From positions 25,638 through 43,708 of the forward strand of contig DKKR01000017.1 of the NCBI GenBank assembly GCA_002455375.1: a stretch of DNA of 18,071 bases, read 5' to 3'. Of the stretch, positions 1 through 6,547 are shown one piece after another. Origin of the DNA: Bacteroidetes bacterium UBA6661. Lineage in GTDB: Bacteria; Bacteroidota; Bacteroidia; AKYH767-A; OLB10. A program made the translations under genes and the position numbers. The number at the start of each line of letters is the position of its first letter. The first letter of the stretch is position 1. The notes under the pieces are model-generated. The model saw only the letters and a program-made list of their open reading frames with translations. It ran no database searches and had not been told where the DNA came from.

Positions 1-624
1 CAAATTAAACCGGGTGAATTTGTTTACTTTGAAAGCTACGACAATAAAGCTAACACAGGTTTTATGTTCAGCATTGAAAAATTTGAAGGAGGAAAGTTGG
101 TTACCAAACTCATGGCTGATAGAATTACATGGGATTCACTAGCACAAAAGTGGAGTATTGAGAATTATACCATCAGGAATATTAATGGCATGACAGAAGA
201 ATTAAAAAAAGGAGTAAGATTAGATACTACATTATCAATACATCCATCTGAATTTAACAGAAGAATGAACTTTATTGAAGCAATGGATTTTTCGGAGTTA
301 AACAACTATATTAAGGAAGAAAAACAACGTGGATCAGAGGTCATTCCTTTTTACGAAGTTGAAAAATACAGACGTACATCCTATCCTTTTGCAACATTCA
401 TACTTACATTAATTGGTGTAGCCATATCGAGTAAAAAAGTTCGTGGCGGTATAGGATTACAATTAGGGGCAGGAATTTTATTAAGCTTTACATACATTAT
501 GTTTATGCAAGTTAGCACAACATTTGCAACAAACGGAAATGTGCCTGCCGTTGTTGCTGTATGGATACCTAATTTAGTGTATGCATTTATTGCTATCTAC
601 TTATTACGTAAAGCACCCAAATAA
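1..624 (+). CDS. LptF/LptG-family (YjgP/YjgQ) permease, C-terminal part
   Basis: This is the last 207 codons of a lipopolysaccharide-export permease; the reading frame is open from base 1, so the true start lies upstream of the window and the ATG at 64 is internal. LptF and LptG form the inner-membrane part of the LptBFG transporter that extracts LPS and passes it to the periplasmic bridge. The visible part starts with a soluble beta-rich stretch (periplasmic beta-jellyroll in the family). Three hydrophobic segments follow at about fragment residues 129-144, 150-171 and 180-202, matching TM4-TM6. Family-typical features are the E-x-x-x-YRRTSYPFATFIL stretch, the SSKKVRGGIG cytoplasmic loop and the WIPN motif before the last helix. 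It ends APK-stop. Family assignment is firm; LptF versus LptG cannot be settled from this half. It converges on the gene at 675-1814. Confidence 0.88.
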   Translation, partial: QIKPGEFVYFESYDNKANTGFMFSIEKFEGGKLVTKLMADRITWDSLAQKWSIENYTIRNINGMTEELKKGVRLDTTLSIHPSEFNRRMNFIEAMDFSELNNYIKEEKQRGSEVIPFYEVEKYRRTSYPFATFILTLIGVAISSKKVRGGIGLQLGAGILLSFTYIMFMQVSTTFATNGNVPAVVAVWIPNLVYAFIAIYLLRKAPK

Positions 625-625
625 T

Positions 626-655
626 AAGAGGCTGCCAGATTAATGACAGCCTCTT
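626..655. terminator. Two-way intrinsic terminator between convergent genes
   Basis: A 9-bp stem (AAGAGGCTG at 626-634 with CAGCCTCTT at 647-655) encloses a 12-base loop. It lies 2 bases after the permease stop and 20 bases beyond the stop of the convergent minus-strand gene. On the minus strand the stem is followed by a TTATTATTT tract; on the plus strand the T run is short. It probably serves both genes, and the minus-strand one better. Confidence 0.75.
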
Positions 656-674
656 CTACCTAACGGATCAAATT

Positions 675-1814
675 TTATTTCACCGTATCAGCTGGATAAT
701 CAGCCGGATTAAATGCTGTTTCCGGGTGGTTCATTCTATAACGATAACCTATAATCGGCACCGCTATTGATTTTAATGGTTTGTTTGAAGGCATCAACCT
801 GTAATAGGCAATTTTGTTTTCCAAAGGCGTTTTATCAACAAATGCATAAGCACGCAACACTTCTGAATTTCCATTAGCTTTAACAACTCCTATTTTTTGA
901 TATTCAATAGCATCAACAGAGCGTTCAACAACAAAGGAGTCTATATCCGTTTCGCGTGATGTGTACCAACTTACCATGACATGATGATCACGAGCCTCTG
1001 CTTGAAAAGAAAGCAAAGTGATTGGGAGTTGTTGTACATGTGTGGTGCTACGAATAATAAAATTATCAAGAATAGTTTTATCTGTACCGCCACCGTTCAT
1101 ATTCTTTGCAATTACAATATTGTCAGAATTTTTCCAGAACATTGATCTTTCTTTAGGTCCCTGATAATTCCAAACCACAACATCATCAACCATAATTTCA
1201 CCCTTTCCTGTATTAGGATTATAAACAAACCGGTAGTTTCTGAAATCATTATCTTTTACCAACTCATAGTTAGTTGTTTCATTCACTGAATAACTTCTAC
1301 CCTTTTCGAGATTTACACGGTAGGCAATGACTAATTTTCCGTTTTTCATACCAAAGTTAAAATAACGTCCACGACTGATGAAGTCGCAATTATCATCTAA
1401 CCTTTTGTAATCAAAACTAATATCAATTCCATCAGTGTTAAAATAATTATCAGTTGGAATAGTCAAATCAATTCCGTCTTTACCTTTACCGGCACTCAAC
1501 CCGTTTGTACCTTCAACACCTTCTGACATTACCACAGCAAATGGGCTTACTTTTATTGCATCAGGTCCTTTACTTGCCTTTGTGGGATCATCACCATTCC
1601 AGTCAAATGCACATATTACTTCTCCATTATTTACATCATAACCCTGAATCATGTTGGTAAGTGCTCCAGCACGTGAGTCGGTCACATTGGAAGTATTCAT
1701 AACGACAGTAAGATATACTGCCAATCCCATTATTGATGTTCCGGCAGTAACAAAAATTGCCTTATGCATTAGGGACATTTTTTGTCGTTGACGGAGTTTT
1801 AATTTTCTTGCCAT
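675..1814 (-). CDS. Membrane-anchored LamG-like / Fn3-like surface protein, function unknown
   Basis: I do not recognise a named family for the whole 379-residue protein. The N-terminus is very basic (about ten Lys/Arg in residues 1-18), followed by one hydrophobic segment at about 17-40 that could be a signal anchor or an uncleaved signal peptide. No lipobox cysteine is present. Residues about 64-256 look like a concanavalin/LamG-type beta-sandwich: FDYKRL, RGRYFNFG, FRNYRFVYNP and GEIMVDDVVVW alternate as strands. Residues about 263-342 form the Fn3-like module common in Bacteroidota secreted proteins (LPITLLSFQAEA, then VSWYTSRETDIDSFVVERS). There is no T9SS C-terminal domain; the protein ends with a short polar tail. 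It is the last gene of a probable operon, 100 bases after the T9SS protein gene, and shares the basic-plus-membrane-segment N-terminus of the first gene. It likely sits outside the inner membrane, perhaps as a partner of the T9SS protein (inference). Confidence 0.75.
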   Translation of the reverse strand: MARKLKLRQRQKMSLMHKAIFVTAGTSIMGLAVYLTVVMNTSNVTDSRAGALTNMIQGYDVNNGEVICAFDWNGDDPTKASKGPDAIKVSPFAVVMSEGVEGTNGLSAGKGKDGIDLTIPTDNYFNTDGIDISFDYKRLDDNCDFISRGRYFNFGMKNGKLVIAYRVNLEKGRSYSVNETTNYELVKDNDFRNYRFVYNPNTGKGEIMVDDVVVWNYQGPKERSMFWKNSDNIVIAKNMNGGGTDKTILDNFIIRSTTHVQQLPITLLSFQAEARDHHVMVSWYTSRETDIDSFVVERSVDAIEYQKIGVVKANGNSEVLRAYAFVDKTPLENKIAYYRLMPSNKPLKSIAVPIIGYRYRMNHPETAFNPADYPADTVK

Positions 1815-1914
1815 AATAATTAATTTATAGAATGAACCTTACGATTATACTCTTAGAAACTAAAAAAGGTTGTAAAAACTATAATCGAAATTTCAGATTT
1901 CTTACATTTCATTA

Positions 1915-4900
1915 CTACCGCATTATTTTCCTTGTAATGGTTTGCTTGAAACCGGTTACCTGTATAAAATAGACTCCTGTGGGTAAATTACTCAGGTCAC
2001 TTAGCGTTAGTATGCTTTTTCCAGCAGAAACTTCAAACATCTGCTTTCTAAGTTCACGGCCATCAGAGCCTACAATTGTCATGTAAACCACACCAACAGT
2101 TGGTGCATTAATGTTCACTTTAAGAAAATCATTAAAAGGTACAGGTGAAACCTGATCTACACTAAAAGTACCCTGTGAACTATTGTTTCCGTTGGTATTA
2201 TCGGGTATTTTAAGTCCTGCATTAGCGCAGAAAGCAAAAACTGCGTTAGCATTAATATTTGTTGCATGAATAGAAATTGGATTTTGATCATCACCTATTG
2301 TACTGAACGGTGTTACCTCCCACTGCCCCATATTTTTAATAAGAACTAAGGTATCACCTTTGTTGAAGTCAAGAATTTCATTCTTATCGAATTTAAAAGT
2401 AATATTTGCCTTAACCTGTGAATAGAAACCAACAATACGTTTCGCAAATGATTTATCGGTAACATCTTTTCCTTCGACCATAAACGGTTGTATTCCATCA
2501 GGCAAGTTTTCGGATATCGGATTTGCAGAATAGTTATACATGGAAACATCACCAGTAACAATCGGTTGTACTAAAACTTTTGAAACAACCTTGCCATCGC
2601 TTGAGAAGGGAATTGAATACATACTTCCACCTTTCATATTTTTCCAGATGAGCTTATCTGATTCTGAAACACAAATCAATGAGCCACCCGATGATGACAA
2701 TGCATTGGTGTTTTCACTTTCTATGGTCAAAGATTTTTGATTCAGCTTAATTGTTGAATTGCCTAATTCGATACGGTTACGAATCTCAATGTTTGATGCC
2801 AGAATGCCACTTCCGCTCACTCTTAAAATTCCATACTTAAACTGCTCTTTATTGATAACGCCAGAACCCGATCCTGTTATCAACTGATTATTTCCTGCAT
2901 AATCAACGATACTGTTTTTATCAAGAAAGTAATTCATATTTCCATTACTGCAAACTGCGGCAGTGCCCAACGTGTTAAAAAAACCTTTAGCATTCGCAGT
3001 CATAATTGTACCGCCTGCATCTACTGTGAGACCTGAATTCTGATACTTTAGATTAGACTTTATTTGCGTACTTAGTAAATTCAATGTTGCTCCGGATTCT
3101 ACTTTTAAAAAGTCAACAGCAGGCTGGTTGTGACTGCTGATTAATAAATTTCCATCCGTTACTTTAAGCCTGCAATTTGCTACAATATATTGTTTAATCT
3201 GATCAATAACAGATGCTGTACTCCGTTGATAATTCAGATCACCATTTGTATTATATAAAATAGCTCCAAAAGTACTTCCGGTTCCGGCACCTGCTCTTGT
3301 AATCAAAGAGCTGCCTTTGGCAATAAATTCATTTCCCTGAATATAAATTACAGATTTACCACCTTCAGGATTGTCATCAAAGTTGATGATACCATTCCAC
3401 TGTCTGAATGAATTTTTAAAGTAAACTTTTATAGAATCATCTGATGCAGTTAATGTATTCGAATGTAAATAGAAAACACCACCGGTCTGTGAATATGCAC
3501 CATTCAACGTAAGGTCAGACTTTCCTTCATGACCTTTTAAAATAAAATTGCCTGATTGCAATGAGAAATTCTTATTTAAGCTAACTTGTAAAATTCCCGG
3601 GGTTCTAGAAAAACAGGTGTTTCCACCATTTATGTTAACGTCTCCATTCACAGATAAAACAACAGCATGGCTTCCCATGTTGAAGTTACTGTTTAGTCCT
3701 GATATATTCACATCACCTTTGATTCTGTTTTCTTCTGCACCTACACTTCCACTTGAAGTAAATTCTGCTGCTGCATTACCGGAAAGAATCAGGTTACCAT
3801 CAACCTTTAGTAATGAACGCGACTTGCTATACGAGCCTGCTAATGTTGTAAGTCCATTAACTCTGAATTTATCTGATGCATTTGAAAAGTTAAGTATCAT
3901 ATCACTTGTAACAGTAACAGAATTTAATGCACCTGTTGCATTACAAGCATAATAAGCAAAGAACAACCCACCTGTTATTTCAAGTGAATTAAATTTGAAC
4001 TCTGCATTTCCGGCAGCTGTTGAAGAAAGATTAAAGACTCCTCTAATGTCTCCATGTGTTTGCATGTACTTGCCTCCAACATTGAGCTTTGCATTTCCAT
4101 TAGCCGTATTTAAAGTTCCTTTATTGTAGATTAACTCTACATTTCCCATATTCAGAAAGCCACCGTTTACATTCAATGTAATATTGCCTTCCCCATTAAG
4201 AATACCTGTTATTTCACCACCAATGTTTGCAATACTGTCAGTAGTAACCTTGAATGATGATGGATGACTACCACTATGAAACTCAATTATGGAATTGACA
4301 TTAGGCAAGATAATTTTACCAATTTTAGTATCCGTAATACTACCTGACTTATCCAACACAACCCATCCATTGCTTATGGTTAATGCACCTTTAATCTGAT
4401 GACTTTCGAATAGATTATTCTGATTCCATTCAAACAAAGTGCTCCCCACCTGAGTGCTGATAGTGACATTCCCAAAATTACCTGTAACTACAGCTGCCAA
4501 TGGTACAGTTGCATAGGAATACCATTTTTTGATTTCTAAAGTTGAAGTTTCATTGAAAAACTCAACAGAATTCAGTAAAAGTGATGCACCGGCCAACGTG
4601 TTATCTCCAGGATTCCAAATCAATTTGCCTGAAGCACCAATCTGTAATGCTGCGTTAACAAGAAGTTGCTTAATGTCACCACCATGCATATCAAGTGTAC
4701 CTGCTATGTTGACACTTCCATTTATCTGAAGTAATTTTGATGGCGACAAACTAAGTACAGCATTTCCTGAAATAATAAGTGATTTGCAAAATGATGGTTG
4801 TGATATTGTTATACTATGTGCAGATGAGATAACAACATCATCAGAAGAAGCAGGCACTCCGGCAGGTGACCAAATAGCAGGATTACTCCAACTACCCGAA

Positions 4901-5001
4901 GCTGTTGTAGTTTTTGTAACAGCAAATACAGAATTGCTAAATGCAAAATAACAAATCAATAAAAAGACAGAAAACTGTATTTTAATTCGTGACATGCTCA
5001 T
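1915..5001 (-). CDS. Large repetitive secreted protein with T9SS type A sorting domain
   Basis: A 1028-residue cell-surface or secreted protein. Residues 1-27 form a signal peptide (Arg/Lys, then a hydrophobic core, with probable cleavage after SVFA). A G8-like opening follows (ASGSWSNPAIW, then GVPASSDDVVI). Most of the protein is a long series of short beta-strand units rich in Asn, Gly, Ser and Thr, such as LNVNGGFLNMGNV and LNVGGKYMQTHGDIRG, suggesting a beta-helix or adhesin-like stalk. Residues about 949-1028 are a typical Por-secretion-system C-terminal domain: SPVPFNDFLKV, LPTGVYFIQVTG and a basic end. That domain directs outer-membrane crossing by T9SS and is usually removed or used for anchoring. 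No catalytic motif was seen, so a structural or adhesive role is more likely than an enzyme (inference). The start at 5001 overlaps the upstream gene by 20 bases, implying translational coupling; a second Met two codons later is possible. Confidence 0.85.
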   Translation of the reverse strand: MSMSRIKIQFSVFLLICYFAFSNSVFAVTKTTTASGSWSNPAIWSPAGVPASSDDVVISSAHSITISQPSFCKSLIISGNAVLSLSPSKLLQINGSVNIAGTLDMHGGDIKQLLVNAALQIGASGKLIWNPGDNTLAGASLLLNSVEFFNETSTLEIKKWYSYATVPLAAVVTGNFGNVTISTQVGSTLFEWNQNNLFESHQIKGALTISNGWVVLDKSGSITDTKIGKIILPNVNSIIEFHSGSHPSSFKVTTDSIANIGGEITGILNGEGNITLNVNGGFLNMGNVELIYNKGTLNTANGNAKLNVGGKYMQTHGDIRGVFNLSSTAAGNAEFKFNSLEITGGLFFAYYACNATGALNSVTVTSDMILNFSNASDKFRVNGLTTLAGSYSKSRSLLKVDGNLILSGNAAAEFTSSGSVGAEENRIKGDVNISGLNSNFNMGSHAVVLSVNGDVNINGGNTCFSRTPGILQVSLNKNFSLQSGNFILKGHEGKSDLTLNGAYSQTGGVFYLHSNTLTASDDSIKVYFKNSFRQWNGIINFDDNPEGGKSVIYIQGNEFIAKGSSLITRAGAGTGSTFGAILYNTNGDLNYQRSTASVIDQIKQYIVANCRLKVTDGNLLISSHNQPAVDFLKVESGATLNLLSTQIKSNLKYQNSGLTVDAGGTIMTANAKGFFNTLGTAAVCSNGNMNYFLDKNSIVDYAGNNQLITGSGSGVINKEQFKYGILRVSGSGILASNIEIRNRIELGNSTIKLNQKSLTIESENTNALSSSGGSLICVSESDKLIWKNMKGGSMYSIPFSSDGKVVSKVLVQPIVTGDVSMYNYSANPISENLPDGIQPFMVEGKDVTDKSFAKRIVGFYSQVKANITFKFDKNEILDFNKGDTLVLIKNMGQWEVTPFSTIGDDQNPISIHATNINANAVFAFCANAGLKIPDNTNGNNSSQGTFSVDQVSPVPFNDFLKVNINAPTVGVVYMTIVGSDGRELRKQMFEVSAGKSILTLSDLSNLPTGVYFIQVTGFKQTITRKIMR

Positions 5002-5275
5002 CCCTCATCTTTCTTACTCTGATACCATTAATAGTTTCTTCTCTGAAATTTTGCTTCAAATCAGGAATATTAAAATCTACAGGTCTTTGCTCTGCATCTG
5101 ATGTTGTAGTACTTGCCTTTGATTTTTTGGAGTTGGAGATATTAAAATAGATTATTCCGCCAACAACAACAGCCATTGTCATTGTTGCAGTAACGGCAAT
5201 TAAACGATAAGACAGTCGTAGCTTAGTACTTTGTCTTAGCCTGTTGGGCAGGTGTTTCTTTCTTTTCTTCCTCAT
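4982..5275 (-). CDS. Small single-pass membrane protein with basic N-terminus, unknown function
   Basis: A 97-residue protein I do not recognise. Residues 1-22 are strongly basic (MRKKRKKHLPNRLRQ and on), residues about 23-46 form one membrane segment (LIAVTATMTMAVVVGGIIYF), and the remaining roughly 50 residues are polar and charged. By the positive-inside rule the short N-terminus is cytoplasmic and the tail periplasmic. It is probably the first gene of the surface operon: its end overlaps the start of the T9SS protein gene by 20 bases, and its start lies about 40 bases after a strong terminator. The arrangement resembles the N-terminus of the third gene of the operon, so both may serve as inner-membrane anchors or assembly aids for the T9SS product (inference). 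It is judged real rather than a shadow frame because of the overlap and the well-formed membrane topology. Confidence 0.7.
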   Translation of the reverse strand: MRKKRKKHLPNRLRQSTKLRLSYRLIAVTATMTMAVVVGGIIYFNISNSKKSKASTTTSDAEQRPVDFNIPDLKQNFREETINGIRVRKMRDEHVTN

Positions 5276-5317
5276 CTGCGTAAATCCTTATATGTAAAAT
5301 CGCTAAAAAGGTTGCAT

Positions 5318-5344
5318 AAAAAAAGCCGCATTACGGTGCGGCTT
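5318..5344 (-). terminator. Intrinsic terminator of the signalling operon
   Basis: An 8-bp GC-rich stem (AAGCCGCA at 5323-5330 with TGCGGCTT at 5337-5344) with a 6-base loop. On the minus strand it is followed directly by seven T (complement of 5318-5324). It starts 23 bases after the stop codon of the sigma-54 activator gene and separates the signalling operon from the surface operon. Confidence 0.88.
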
Positions 5345-5366
5345 AATAATATCATTCAGTACTGAT

Positions 5367-6536
5367 TTATAAATTAACAAACATTAAATCATCTACAGAA
5401 ATAGTAGCATTATCTGCAAGAATAGCTGCTCTTTCCATCACAGCTTTAAGTTCACGAATATTTCCGGGCCACTCATAGTCAAGCATAAATTTAGCTGCTT
5501 CATTGGAGAGTTGTGCCACAGGAGTTTTATTAGCCTGAGCATAGAGGTCAAGGAAGTGCTTTGCAAGCAGAATAATATCATCACCTCTTTCTTTCAATGG
5601 TGGCAAATGAATCAGGAATCCCTGAATCCTGTAGAATAAATCTTCTCTGAATCGTCCTTCTTTAACCTCAACAGCCAAATTTCTGTTAGTGGCTGCCACC
5701 ATTCTGAAATCGAGCTTAATTGTTTTATTACTTCCAATGCGTTGAATTTCTTTTTCCTGTAACACACGAAGCAATTTAGCTTGTAAGCTTAAAGGCATCT
5801 CACCTATTTCATCAAGAAAAATAGTTCCTTCATTAGCTTCTTCAAACTTTCCAATTCTGCGTTCGCGGGCATCAGTAAATGCTCCCTTCTCATGACCAAA
5901 AAGTTCACTTTCAATAAGCTCTTCAGGAATGGCGCTCATATTAACCGTAACAAAATTTTTACGGGCACGAGGTGAATTATAATGCAAAGCGCGTGCAACA
6001 AGTTCTTTACCTGTTCCGCTTTGACCTGTAACCAGCACCATCATATTGCTCTTTTCAACTTTCTGAATCAGACGTAAAATTCTTAACACAGCATTGCTGC
6101 TACCCATTATATTGCTGTACTTATGACGGTCAATAATCTGGTCTTTTAGCATTTCATTCTCCTTCTTCAACACCACATTCATGCTCAGATTTTTTACTGA
6201 GTTTTCAAGATTCACGAACAAATTATCATTCTTGATTATGTAGTCCTGTGCTCCGCTTTTATAAGAATCAACGACCACTTCAAGGCTGTCTTGTCCAGAA
6301 ACAAGAATGCACATGATGGATGCATTATAATCTTTAATTCTTCGCATCAAGCCTACACCATTCATTCCCGGTAAGTGATAGTCAATAGTTATAATGTCAG
6401 GGTTAAGATGCAGATTGTTTAAACATTCCTCTGCCGATTCAAAATGCTGAATCTCGAAATCAGGATTTTTTGACAATGACTGGCGTATCAGTGTTGCCAC
6501 CATTGCATCATCTTCCACAATAAAAATTTTAGCCAT
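5367..6536 (-). CDS. Sigma-54-dependent response regulator lacking a DNA-binding domain
   Basis: A 389-residue NtrC-type activator. Residues 1-120 form a receiver: acidic pair at 9-10, phospho-acceptor D52 in TIDYHLPGMNG, S80 and K102. A short linker leads to a sigma-54 AAA+ domain at about 140-370. It has Walker A GQSGTGKE (171-178), the sigma-54 contact loop GAFTDA (218-223), Walker B TIFLDE (239-243 region), arginine-finger candidates R297 and R303 in FREDLFYR, and sensor II WPGNIREL (356-363). Proteins of this family use ATP hydrolysis to open the sigma-54 RNA polymerase promoter complex. The protein ends at residue 389, right after the AAA+ lid, where NtrC proteins of about 450-480 residues carry a Fis-type helix-turn-helix. 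A terminator stem begins 23 bases after the stop, so there is no remnant of a lost domain. It is the last gene of a three-gene signalling operon, 11 bases after the hybrid kinase, the probable phosphate source. Confidence 0.93.
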   Translation of the reverse strand: MAKIFIVEDDAMVATLIRQSLSKNPDFEIQHFESAEECLNNLHLNPDIITIDYHLPGMNGVGLMRRIKDYNASIMCILVSGQDSLEVVVDSYKSGAQDYIIKNDNLFVNLENSVKNLSMNVVLKKENEMLKDQIIDRHKYSNIMGSSNAVLRILRLIQKVEKSNMMVLVTGQSGTGKELVARALHYNSPRARKNFVTVNMSAIPEELIESELFGHEKGAFTDARERRIGKFEEANEGTIFLDEIGEMPLSLQAKLLRVLQEKEIQRIGSNKTIKLDFRMVAATNRNLAVEVKEGRFREDLFYRIQGFLIHLPPLKERGDDIILLAKHFLDLYAQANKTPVAQLSNEAAKFMLDYEWPGNIRELKAVMERAAILADNATISVDDLMFVNL

Positions 6537-6547
6537 AGTTTTATTAT

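Noticed and set aside
1842..1887. CGATTATA / TATAATCG inverted repeat with a 30-base loop between the T9SS and LamG-like genes
   Set aside because: The stem is AT-rich with a long loop and no T run; it could be a weak processing site but cannot be separated from chance.
3548..3952. Plus-strand open frame of 134 codons inside the T9SS protein gene
   Set aside because: It is antisense to a gene with a signal peptide and a sorting domain; no start signal or family resemblance.
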